From JBHIBC01 sp046758905 (GTDB lineage Bacteria; Acidobacteriota; Polarisedimenticolia; Gp22-AA2), in NCBI GenBank assembly GCA_046758905.1, contig JBHIBC010000007.1:6323-70322 (forward strand): a DNA stretch of 64,000 bases, given 5' to 3'. Shown here piece after piece: positions 43,601-50,271 of this stretch. Each line of letters begins with the position of its first letter. Within the stretch, counting starts at the first letter, position 1. The translations under genes were made by a program, and so were the position numbers. The notes under the pieces are model-generated. The model saw nothing but the letters and a program-made list of their open reading frames with translations, had not been told where the DNA came from and ran no database searches.

Positions 43601-44402
43601 CCGCTGCTGCGAGCCGAACGCCAACAGACCGGGCGAGGAGCGCCCGATCGACGTCCTGGGGAGGCTCGTCCAGGGCAGCGGGGCCGCCACCGGCGGCGGG
43701 GCGAGCGTCCGTCAGCAGGACTTCCGTCCCGACCTTTACAACCGCAACTTCTTCTTCAACCGGATCTTCCGGATCGGGAACTTCAACACGTCCCGCTACA
43801 AGTCGATCCAGCTGCAGGTGACCAAGAGGCTGAGCCGCAAGTGGCAGATGGATGCCTCGTACACCTACTCGCGGGCTCGCGGAGACGCGGAGAACTTCGC
43901 GTCGCTGCTCGGGGACGATCCCGCGACCACCGCCCTCGAGTTCGGATACCTGGACTTCGACCAGCGACACGTCGTGAAGTTCAACGCGGTCACCTTCCTG
44001 CCGGGCGACTGGGAGCTGGGCGGCACGCTGCAGTGGAGCTCGGGCCTCCCGTTCTCGGAGGTCGATTTCTTCACGTCGGCCGACAACTTCGACTACTTCT
44101 CTTTCCGGAGGCTCCTCGGGCGCGTGGTCAGGGGCGACAAGGAGCCGGAGTTCATCCCCATCCGGCGCAACTCGCTGCGCAACGACGCGGTCTACAACAT
44201 CGACGTCCGGGCCTCGAAGGCGTTCGTCCTCGGACGCTTCAACGCAAAGGCGTTCGTGACGGTGCAGGACCTGCTCAACACGGACGACCTGCGGATCTCG
44301 TTCTTCCTGCCTGACAACCCGAACCGCGGCGGCGCGTTACAGCTCATCTCGGAGCGTCAGTTCGGCCGGCGCTTCGAGGTCGGGTTCCAGTTCGACTTCT
44401 AG
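40680..44402 (+). CDS. TonB-dependent receptor with CarboxypepD domain and acidic calcium-type insert
   Basis: 1,240 residues from the ATG at 40680, behind GGAGG. The signal peptide (PILLSGVLALALSLPGAALAQ) is followed by a CarboxypepD-regulatory domain (~30-125: SGIRGLVVDKDGEPIVAATVLV). A plug domain follows (~130-260: ALPILGRNYQDVLSLAPGV, ITLVDGVSTVDPL, ASAEFSRGQGGFVNIITKSGG). The beta-barrel ends in FQFDF. Residues ~416-536 are an inserted Asp/Gly-rich stretch with repeats like DRNGDGFIDGTE and GEDLDGDGRLD, probably in an extracellular loop. This is the Oar-like large receptor type of Acidobacteriota and Myxococcota. The nutrient is unknown; carbohydrate, peptide or metal complexes are all possible. 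Confidence 0.93.
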   Translation: MVVKRALPILLSGVLALALSLPGAALAQTASGIRGLVVDKDGEPIVAATVLVENRDLGISQQGTVTDARGQFRVAPLPPGRGYTVTVSFPGMATVILSDIEVRGSGFTSVPVTLRPDKEMRERVRVTAVTDVVDTASTTTQTSFSDEFIDALPILGRNYQDVLSLAPGVTDVDGDGNPNILGARDTDTITLVDGVSTVDPLTGQRGQELNIESIAEIEVKTSGASAEFSRGQGGFVNIITKSGGNDFQGRFSFFWRSNIFDGDGAGLDDPKLHGGLGELGLRDLDFNDFRPFLSLSGPIRKDKAWYFFSAQYIQEEVPVNALTQAFVRGHEEFRVFGKLSWDINPNNKLSFTVNIDPQQFNNLGLNSFTQLESGYTVDAGATNLVLTETSVFNPNVFLETRLQYWTSTPELFPTLDPDTNGNGVLFIDRNGDGFIDGTERDPGEDFDRDGRFDVFEDRNGNKVLDEGEDLDGDGRLTAPGACEGANREDIDCDGHLDFINEDQDGDGKLDPGEDLDGDGRLDDGTEDRNGNQLLDDRPFVAPDDFFVDEKGNVNPTYPYGSLNPLPNDLDYSQDQRTLRISGPYYFTINQDESRVTLREDLTVFVPDWFGQHDLRLGAVIEKEDYKQATDARNFLFPNASPPTSSTILPTTAVRLPSENRIFNEANNTTFGAYFNDVYKPLPNLTLGIGLRFDREATDSFGFTQFDPAEQRRQFDTIFNLGGGEQNVTDESQIGNNDGIISQGFCGDPIFSQNTGVGGNVCTNFTIKDEEGAPHGEAVVRDHNSLRLLAASRLTQHHISTTLVAETLAQLFPEAVDPNTGEINRDILREKGNATFQERESFRLTNNNLAPRLSISWDPWADGKTKLFANWSRFYDKLFLATVIPEEGPDFIYRYYRKDQDGVTGAGVPNNQLGAALSKAPPDASQVDRGLETPFTDELSIGFERELAPELSLRVTFIDRKGRNGLQDLDINHEIRCCEPNANRPGEERPIDVLGRLVQGSGAATGGGASVRQQDFRPDLYNRNFFFNRIFRIGNFNTSRYKSIQLQVTKRLSRKWQMDASYTYSRARGDAENFASLLGDDPATTALEFGYLDFDQRHVVKFNAVTFLPGDWELGGTLQWSSGLPFSEVDFFTSADNFDYFSFRRLLGRVVRGDKEPEFIPIRRNSLRNDAVYNIDVRASKAFVLGRFNAKAFVTVQDLLNTDDLRISFFLPDNPNRGGALQLISERQFGRRFEVGFQFDF
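41925..42290 (+). repeat. EF-hand/dockerin-like Asp-rich repeats inside the receptor
   Basis: The encoded stretch carries at least seven D-x-[DN]-G-[DN]-G or DxDGDGxLD units, including GEDLDGDGRLT and GEDLDGDGRLD. They have the spacing of calcium-loop repeats. They interrupt the barrel between two strands. Confidence 0.75.
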
Positions 44403-44465
44403 ACGGATCGGCTTGGATGGCCGAGGGCCCGTACCCCGTTCGCGGGCGTGGTCTTCGCAGCCTCG

Positions 44466-44494
44466 TTGACAGCGCGGGGATCGGACGCTAGACT
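44466..44494 (+). promoter_or_regulatory. sigma-70 promoter of cysS
   Basis: Perfect TTGACA, ideal 17-base spacer, TAGACT (4/6). Start point near 44501, 16 bases before the ATG used for cysS. Confidence 0.65.
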
Positions 44495-44516
44495 CGCCCC
44501 CTGCCGCACGAGGCTC

Positions 44517-45914
44517 ATGGGACTGCGCGTCTACAACACGCTGACCAGGAGAGTCGAGGATTTCGTCCCGTTGACGCCGGGAGAGGCGCGCCTGTACACC
44601 TGCGGGCCGACGGTGTACGACTACGCGCATATCGGGAACTTCCGGACCTACGTCTGGGAGGACCTGCTCCGCCGGTATCTCAGGTTCCGGGGCTTCCGCG
44701 TCGTCCAGGTGATGAACCTCACCGACGTGGACGATAAGACGATCGCCAACTCCTTGAAGGCGGGCCTCAACCTGGACGATTACACGCGACGCTACGTCGA
44801 CGCCTTCTTCGAGGACATCGACGCGCTGGGGATAGAGCGGGCGGAGCACTATCCCCGCGCCACCCGGCACATCGACGAGATGGTGGCTCTCGTCCGCCGC
44901 CTCCGGGACAACGGTCACCTCTATGAAAGCCGCGGATCGCTGTATTTCCGCATCACCACCTTCCCCCGTTACGGCCGTCTGGCCCGCATCGACCCCGGGG
45001 CCGCATCGGGCCACGCGCGGATCGATTCGGATGAGTACGAGAAGGACGACCCGCGTGACTTCGCGGTCTGGAAGGCGCGCCGGGACGACGAGCCCTACTG
45101 GACGACGGAGATCGGTGAGGGACGCCCGGGATGGCACCTGGAGTGCTCGGCCATGTCGATGAAGTACCTCGGCGAATCGTTCGACATCCACACCGGCGGC
45201 GTGGACAACATCTTCCCCCACCACGAGAACGAGATCGCCCAGAGCGAGGGAGCGACCGGCAGGCCGTTCGTGCGCTACTGGATGCATGCGGCCCACCTGA
45301 TCGTCGACGGTCAGAAGATGTCGAAGTCGCTGGGGAACTACTACACCCTGCGCGACCTGCTGGGGCGGGGGTTCGATCCGCGCTCCATCCGCTACCTGCT
45401 GCTGTCGGCGCACTACCGCAGCCCCCTGAATTTCACCTTCGAGGCTCTCTCTCGGAGCGGGGCCTCGCTCGAGCGACTGGACGACCTGGCCCGTCGGCTC
45501 CGCGAGGCGTCGCTTCCGCCCGGCAGCGACCGGTCCCTCCGTAAGAGGATCGCCGCCGCGCGGGCCGGCTTCGTGGAGGCGCTGGACTCCGATCTCAACA
45601 CGGCCGGGGCCCTCGGCCATCTCTTCGTCCTGGTGCGGGAGGCCCATACGGCCCTCGACGAGGGCAGGGCCGGCTCGGACGACGCGCGGGAGGTGCTCGA
45701 CCTCCTGCGGACCTTCGAGTCGGTTTTCGGGGTCCGGGTCGGGCGGGTGGAGGCGCTCGACCGGGAGGTCGAGGAGATGATCCGCCGCAGGTCCGAGGCC
45801 CGAGCCCGCAAGGACTACGCGGAGGCCGACCGGATCCGGGACGCGCTCTCGACTCAGGGGATCGTTCTGGAGGACACCCCCCGGGGTGTGAGGTGGAAAC
45901 GCCGGGGAGCCTGA
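44517..45914 (+). CDS. cysS: cysteinyl-tRNA synthetase
   Basis: 465 residues, normal length for class-I CysRS. The start MGLRVYNTLTRRVEDF is typical. LYTCGPTVYDYAHIGNFRTYVWEDLL carries the zinc-binding Cys and the HIGH-type HIGN. Further motifs are WHLECSAMSMKYLGESFDIHTGGVDNIFPHHENEIAQSE, with the other zinc ligands, and KMSKSLGNYYTLRDLL with KMSKS at 267-271. RARKDYAEADRIRDAL and LEDTPRGVRW close the anticodon domain. The ATG at 44517 is chosen because the promoter lies directly before it; the earlier in-frame start would be upstream of the transcript. A tRNA-Cys gene lies 2.7 kb downstream. Confidence 0.98.
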   Translation: MGLRVYNTLTRRVEDFVPLTPGEARLYTCGPTVYDYAHIGNFRTYVWEDLLRRYLRFRGFRVVQVMNLTDVDDKTIANSLKAGLNLDDYTRRYVDAFFEDIDALGIERAEHYPRATRHIDEMVALVRRLRDNGHLYESRGSLYFRITTFPRYGRLARIDPGAASGHARIDSDEYEKDDPRDFAVWKARRDDEPYWTTEIGEGRPGWHLECSAMSMKYLGESFDIHTGGVDNIFPHHENEIAQSEGATGRPFVRYWMHAAHLIVDGQKMSKSLGNYYTLRDLLGRGFDPRSIRYLLLSAHYRSPLNFTFEALSRSGASLERLDDLARRLREASLPPGSDRSLRKRIAAARAGFVEALDSDLNTAGALGHLFVLVREAHTALDEGRAGSDDAREVLDLLRTFESVFGVRVGRVEALDREVEEMIRRRSEARARKDYAEADRIRDALSTQGIVLEDTPRGVRWKRRGA

Positions 45915-45997
45915 GGGTCCCCGGCTCCGCCGGCGGCCGGCGTCCCGGCTCTAAACCGCACCCCGCCGCGTGCGGTCTATCCCGTGCAGAGGAAGCG

Positions 45998-46573
45998 ATG
46001 GAGGCCGCCACCGAGACGATGGACACCGATGAGAGCCTGGTGGCCCGGTTCCGGTCCGGCGACGAGTCGGCCTTCGACGCGCTGGTCGCGCGGCACCGCC
46101 GCGACCTCTACGGGCTGGCCTACAGGCTGACCGGCTGTCACGAGGACGCGGACGATCTGTCGCAGGAGGCGTTCATGAGGGCTCATCGGGGGCTGCGGAA
46201 GTTCCGGGGCGAGGCGCAGTTCCGAACCTGGATGACGCGGATCGTCGTCAACCTGGCGCTGAATCTCCGGCGCGTCCGCCGGCTGCGGGCGGTGCCGTTG
46301 GATGAGGCGGTGGGCCTGCGGGGCGCGAGCCCGGAGGGGCCGGACTCGGTGCTCCGGCGGCAGGTGCGGGAGATGATCGGGACCCTGCCTCCGCGCCAGA
46401 GGCAGGTACTCAATCTCAAGGTTTACGAGGAGATGAGCTTTGTCGAGATCGCCGAGGCCGCGGGCATGGCCGTCGGGACCGCCAAGGCGACCTTCTTCCA
46501 GGCGGTCCAGGGGCTGCGCAGCCGTCTGGCGGCGGCCGCCCGCGGGCGCGACACGGAGGAGGTGGGAGCATGA
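45998..46573 (+). CDS. ECF RNA polymerase sigma factor
   Basis: 191 residues. Region 2 is at ~15-85: LVARFRSGDESAFDALVARHRRDLYGLAYRLTG, then DADDLSQEAFMRAHRGLRKFRG and FRTWMTRIVVNLALN. Region 4 is at ~130-180: LPPRQRQVLNLKVYEEMSFVEIAEAAGMAVGTAKATFFQAVQGLR. The spacing and the absence of extra domains fit a SigW/RpoE-like ECF factor. The ATG follows GAGGAA by four bases. The stop overlaps the anti-sigma start (ATGATG), the standard coupling of ECF sigma and its inhibitor. It should direct an envelope-stress-type regulon. Confidence 0.95.
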   Translation: MEAATETMDTDESLVARFRSGDESAFDALVARHRRDLYGLAYRLTGCHEDADDLSQEAFMRAHRGLRKFRGEAQFRTWMTRIVVNLALNLRRVRRLRAVPLDEAVGLRGASPEGPDSVLRRQVREMIGTLPPRQRQVLNLKVYEEMSFVEIAEAAGMAVGTAKATFFQAVQGLRSRLAAAARGRDTEEVGA

Positions 46574-47145
46574 TGCGCTGCGAGGAGGCCCGGCAGGCGG
46601 TGGCCCGTCGTCTGGCGGGGGAGTTGGATCCGACCGGCTCCAGAGCCCTCGGGGAGCATCTGCGCGCCTGCGGGGCCTGCGGCGCGGAGGCCGCGCGTCT
46701 GCAGGCGGCGCTCGATTCGCTGGGACGCCGGGAGGTCCCGGACCCCGGGCCGGAGTACTGGGCGAGCTACACGGATCGGCTGCGCGGCCGCCTCGCGAGG
46801 GCCGACGCCCGCCGGCGCAGCGTCGGAGCCGCCGCCGCGCTCGCCGCCGCGGCCGCGTTGGTCGTCTCGGTGGCGCTGCTCACCGCCCGGATGCCGAGGC
46901 CGCTCGCCCCGAGGCCGAATCCGATCGCGGAGGCGGACGCTTCGGCCGGCGGAGACGATCCGGAGGCCCGGTTCGAGGCCATCCTCCAGAGGGCGGCCGG
47001 TGTGGAGACGGGGCGCCGCGCACTCCTGAGGGTCCTCGATGAGATGACCTTAGGGGATCCCCTGGAGATCGAGGATTCGCTCGAACGTCTCACGCCGGAG
47101 GAGACTGAAGCGCTAGGCCGTGAGCTGAGCCGGCTGCAGGGCTAG
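46570..47145 (+). CDS. zinc-binding anti-sigma factor
   Basis: 191 residues. The N-terminal anti-sigma domain has CEEARQAVARRLAGELD and the zinc motif HLRACGACG (H-x3-C-x2-C). One membrane helix follows at about 80-103 (AAALAAAAALVVSVALL). The C-terminal ~85 residues are acidic, probably periplasmic, with VETGRRALLRVLDEMTLGDPLEIEDSLERLTPEETEAL. The layout is that of membrane-anchored ZAS anti-sigma factors that hold the upstream ECF sigma. How the sigma is released cannot be told. It lies in tight order with the sigma gene and the Spy-like gene 19 bases later. Confidence 0.88.
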   Translation: MMRCEEARQAVARRLAGELDPTGSRALGEHLRACGACGAEAARLQAALDSLGRREVPDPGPEYWASYTDRLRGRLARADARRRSVGAAAALAAAAALVVSVALLTARMPRPLAPRPNPIAEADASAGGDDPEARFEAILQRAAGVETGRRALLRVLDEMTLGDPLEIEDSLERLTPEETEALGRELSRLQG

Positions 47146-47164
47146 GGGAAGGAGGGAGATCGCG

Positions 47165-47821
47165 ATGATTTCGGTCGGTCGGGTGGTGCGAATCGCGGCG
47201 GGAGTTCTAGGGGTGCTGCTGGTCGCGAGCGGGGGGTTGCGGGCGGCCCCGGTGCAGGGGCCGCCGCGCGGCGACCGGCCCAGGCCAGCCGCGCCCGGAG
47301 GGGAGCCTCCGGTCACGCCGGAGGAGGTGCGCGAGGCGATGGAGTACCTGATGATCGCCCGCATGAAACGTGTCCTGCAGCTGACGCCGCGGCAGGAGGA
47401 GCAGGTGATCCCGCAGATGCAGCAGCTGCTCGATGCCAGGCGCCGGTTCGCCGAGCAGCGGCGCGCGCGGCTGCGGTCGCTCCGCGCCCTGCTGCGCGAC
47501 CCGTCCGCCGGCGACGCCGCGATCGAACGGCTCCTCGCGGAGATCCGGGAGGGCGAGAGCGCGTATCGCCGGAGGGAGATGGAGCTGCGCGGTGGGATCG
47601 CCGCCGAGCTGGGGCCTCGGCAGCAGGCTCGACTCTTGTTCTTCGAGCGACGGTTCCACGGCGCCATGCAGCGGCGTCTACGCGAGGCCTTTCGCCGGGG
47701 GATAGGCCCGCGGCCGCATCCGCTCGGCGGGCCCGGTCCGGGGCGTCCTCCGGGGCCGGCCGACCGCCCGGGCGCCCACGATGACCCTCTGGACGACCTC
47801 GACCCGTGGGAGGAGGAATGA
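47165..47821 (+). CDS. Spy/CpxP-like periplasmic protein
   Basis: 218 residues with a signal peptide (VVRIAAGVLGVLLVASGGLRAA). The mature part is helical with the LTxxQ signature LQLTPRQEEQVIPQMQQLLDARRRFAEQ. A second similar turn is ELGPRQQARLLFFERRF. These helices resemble periplasmic chaperone/metal-sensing Spy, CpxP and CnrX-type proteins. The C-terminus is a Pro/Gly-rich tail ending DDLDPWEEE. As the third gene after sigma and anti-sigma, it may sense or buffer periplasmic stress for this unit. The identity as a stress sensor is inferred. Confidence 0.75.
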   Translation: MISVGRVVRIAAGVLGVLLVASGGLRAAPVQGPPRGDRPRPAAPGGEPPVTPEEVREAMEYLMIARMKRVLQLTPRQEEQVIPQMQQLLDARRRFAEQRRARLRSLRALLRDPSAGDAAIERLLAEIREGESAYRRREMELRGGIAAELGPRQQARLLFFERRFHGAMQRRLREAFRRGIGPRPHPLGGPGPGRPPGPADRPGAHDDPLDDLDPWEEE

Positions 47822-48261
47822 TGAGGTCGGAGGCCCTCTCGGTCGCCGAGCGGAGGCGATCCTATCGCCCGGCGCGCCCCCCGCCGCGGCCGGGCGCGGC
47901 GCGCACCTGCCTCGGGCGGGCGGGAGAGGAGGCGGCGGCAGCGCACCTGGCCGCCCTGGGGTTCCGGATCCTCGCCCGCAGGTTCAGGACGCACGCCGGG
48001 GAGATCGATCTGGTGGCCGAGGAGGGCGGCACCCTGGTCTTCGTCGAGGTCAAGTCACGTTCGTCCCTCGCCTGCGGGCGCCCCGCGGAGGCGGTCGACA
48101 GGAGGAAAAGGGACCGGCTGCTGCGCGCCGCCGGGATCTATCTGGCGTCCGTCGGCCGGAGCCGGCCGCGCTCCTGTCGGTTCGACGTGGTGGAGGTGAT
48201 CGCGCCGGGCGACGCACCTGTCGGGATCACCCTTATCCGCGACGCCTTCCAGGCCTCCTGA
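47818..48261 (+). CDS. YraN/UPF0102 family protein (predicted endonuclease fold)
   Basis: 147 residues. After an Arg/Pro-rich head, LGRAGEEAAAAHLAALGFRILARRFRTHAGEIDLVAEEGGTLVFVEVKSRS is the family core. It has the PD-(D/E)xK-type residues Asp (EIDL) and Glu-x-Lys (VEVKSR), and GRPAEAVDRRKRDRLLRAAGIYL ends it. The family is widely conserved, usually near rRNA-processing or lipoprotein genes; its activity is not firmly known. The ATG at 47818 overlaps the stop of the preceding gene behind GAGGAGGA; the next codon is also ATG. The gene ends 28 bases before the tRNA-Gly promoter. Confidence 0.88.
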   Translation: MMRSEALSVAERRRSYRPARPPPRPGAARTCLGRAGEEAAAAHLAALGFRILARRFRTHAGEIDLVAEEGGTLVFVEVKSRSSLACGRPAEAVDRRKRDRLLRAAGIYLASVGRSRPRSCRFDVVEVIAPGDAPVGITLIRDAFQAS

Positions 48262-48289
48262 CCTGCCCGCACGAGGACCCCGCACGACC

Positions 48290-48318
48290 TTGACAGTGCG
48301 GCTGCACGCCGATATAGT
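48290..48318 (+). promoter_or_regulatory. sigma-70 promoter of tRNA-Gly
   Basis: Perfect TTGACA, 17-base spacer, TATAGT (5/6). Start near 48325, about 20 bases before the tRNA. Confidence 0.75.
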
Positions 48319-48345
48319 CGTGCGCTGCCCGCGGACAGCGGGCGG

Positions 48346-48420
<75 letters not shown>

Positions 48421-48511
48421 GACCTCATCTCCGCCGGCTCGACTCGTTCCATCGGGGGCCGGCGGTTTCGCGTTCGGGCGGAACCTCGCGCCGGAGCCGG
48501 CCCCGGTTTCG

Positions 48512-48540
48512 TTGACAGCCCCGAGATGCCCCGGTATCAT
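48512..48540 (+). promoter_or_regulatory. sigma-70 promoter of tRNA-Cys
   Basis: Perfect TTGACA, 17-base spacer, TATCAT (5/6). Start near 48547, 30 bases before the tRNA. It lies between the two tRNAs, so each has its own promoter. Confidence 0.72.
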
Positions 48541-48576
48541 GCGCCCGAGCAGGACAGGACCCGTGCAACCCGGCCA

Positions 48577-48651
48577 GGCGGCGTAGCCAAGCGGTAAGGC
48601 AGAGGTCTGCAAAACCTCCATACATCGGTTCGATTCCGATCGCCGCCTCCA
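48577..48651 (+). tRNA. tRNA-Cys (GCA)
   Basis: 75 bases, CCA encoded. The acceptor stem pairs GGCGGCG with CGCCGCC. The D-arm is AGCCAAGCGGTAAGGC, the anticodon loop CTGCAAA gives GCA, and the T-arm is TCGGTTCGATTCCGA. The match for tRNA-Cys is clear. Confidence 0.96.
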
Positions 48652-48763
48652 GCCCCCCGTTCCCCGTCGGCACTCCCCCGGACCCCACTCACGCTCTGAT
48701 GATCAACGTCGGCGCGCCGGACAGGATCTCGGCGGGTTCCCGCCCCGCGGCGGGCGGCCGGGA

Positions 48764-50134
48764 TCAGTCGACCTCGGAGAAGGCGGCATCGAGGATCGAG
48801 ACCGCCTTGTCGACGTCGGATCGGGTGGCGACCAGCGGGGGCGACAGGCGGATGGTCGAGGCTCCGCAGGGGAGAGTCAGCAGGCCCCGCTCGAAGGCCC
48901 TCCTGATGACGGAACCCCTGGCCTCGGGGTCCGGCGCGCGGCTCTGCCGGTCGGCGACCACCTCGATGCCGACCATCAGCCCGAGCCCGCGCACCTCGCC
49001 GATGCGCGGGTGCTTCTCCTGGAGCTGTCGCAGCGTCCGGATCAGATGCGCCCCCACCGAGCGGGCGTTGTCGATCAGCCCTGCCCCGAGCAGCCGGAGC
49101 GTGGCGAGCGCCGACGCGCATGACACCGGGTTGCCGCCGAACGTCGACCCGTGTCCTCCGTCGTTCCACTTCATCACGTCGTCCCGTGCGATCACCGCGG
49201 CGATCGGCATCCCCGAGGCGATCCCCTTGGCGAGCAGGATCATGTCCGGGTCGATCCCGTAGTGCTCCAGGGCGAACATCCGGCCGGTGCGTCCCATGCC
49301 GCTCTGTACCTCGTCGGCGATCAGGAGGATGCCGTGGCGGCGACACAGCTCCTGCAGCTTCGGGAGGAAATCCCTGTGGGGCGGGATGAAACCTCCCTCC
49401 CCCTGGATCGGCTCGACGATCACCGCCGCCACCTCGGCGGGGTCGGTCGTGGTGCGGAGGTGCGTCTCGGAGAGAAGGTTCAGGCACTCGACCGAGCAGC
49501 TCTCGGGTCTGCGGTTGACCGGGCAGCGGTAGCAGTAGGAGTAATGGGTGTGGAGGATATCGGGCACGAGGGGGCCGTACCCGGTCCTCTGGACGGTCTT
49601 GCTCGCCGTCAGCGTCATCGCGCCGTAGGTGCGGCCGTGGAACGCTCCGAAGAACCCCACGATCTTCTGCCGTCCGGTCCGCACCCGCGCGAGCTTGACC
49701 GCGGTCTCCACCGCCTCGGCGCCCGAGTTGGCCAGAAACACGCGCTTGCTCCCTCTCATCGGGGCGATGCGGGCCAGCTCCTCGCACAGCTCGAGGTAGA
49801 TCGGGTAATAGAAGTCGGTGTAGCAGATGTGGATGAGCGACTCCGCCTGCCTCGCCACCGCCTCGACCACTTCCGGGTGGCAGTGGCCGGTGGAGACGGT
49901 GGAGATCCCGGCGGCGAAGTCCAGGAACCGGTTCCCGTCCACGTCCTCCACCACCATGCCCCCGGCGCGCCCGACGACTAGCGGCACGTCCTTGGAGAGG
50001 TTCTGGGAGACCGATCGGGCGTCCCGGGCGATGATCTCGCGCGCCCTCGGCCCGGGCGGCGGGGTCGTGATCCTGGGGTAGTCGTCGGACAGGTTGGGCG
50101 GGAAGGGCGAGGGGCGGCTCCGATTATTTCTCAT
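48764..50134 (-). CDS. class-III aminotransferase (GabT/ArgD-like)
   Basis: 456 residues. The fold-type-I PLP enzyme has DVDGNRFLDFAAGISTVSTGHCHPEV, FLANSGAEAVETAVKLAR (phosphate-binding), GAFHGRTYGAMTLT, EPIQGEGGF, LLIADEVQSGMGRTGRMFALEHYG, and the PLP Lys in ILLAKGIASGMPIAAVIA. STFGGNPVSCASALATL follows. The long central insert YSYCYRCPVNRRPESCSVECLNLL has four Cys and resembles the archaeal/GabT-like acetylornithine or 4-aminobutyrate aminotransferase branch. Substrate unknown; gamma-amino acids or ornithine derivatives are likely. The ATG at 50134 has no ribosome site in front, so the start may be internal. It is divergent from the sulfatase-fold gene. Confidence 0.87.
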   Translation of the reverse strand: MRNNRSRPSPFPPNLSDDYPRITTPPPGPRAREIIARDARSVSQNLSKDVPLVVGRAGGMVVEDVDGNRFLDFAAGISTVSTGHCHPEVVEAVARQAESLIHICYTDFYYPIYLELCEELARIAPMRGSKRVFLANSGAEAVETAVKLARVRTGRQKIVGFFGAFHGRTYGAMTLTASKTVQRTGYGPLVPDILHTHYSYCYRCPVNRRPESCSVECLNLLSETHLRTTTDPAEVAAVIVEPIQGEGGFIPPHRDFLPKLQELCRRHGILLIADEVQSGMGRTGRMFALEHYGIDPDMILLAKGIASGMPIAAVIARDDVMKWNDGGHGSTFGGNPVSCASALATLRLLGAGLIDNARSVGAHLIRTLRQLQEKHPRIGEVRGLGLMVGIEVVADRQSRAPDPEARGSVIRRAFERGLLTLPCGASTIRLSPPLVATRSDVDKAVSILDAAFSEVD

Positions 50135-50271
50135 TATGCAACATGAGCTCTATCGGCGAAGCGGGGATCTTCGCCCATCGGGGTTCGGGATGTCAAGGAA
50201 CGGTCGGCGCCGCCGTCCGATCGCGGCCCGGGCGGTGCCGGGTTTGACCCCGCTGCGAGGCGGGTGCTAGG

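Noticed and set aside
40332..43970. 1,212-codon open frame on the minus strand
   Set aside because: It lies entirely antisense to the TonB receptor. Its Val/Glu/Asp/Arg-rich composition is what GC-rich codon bias produces in the opposite frame, and no domain is visible.
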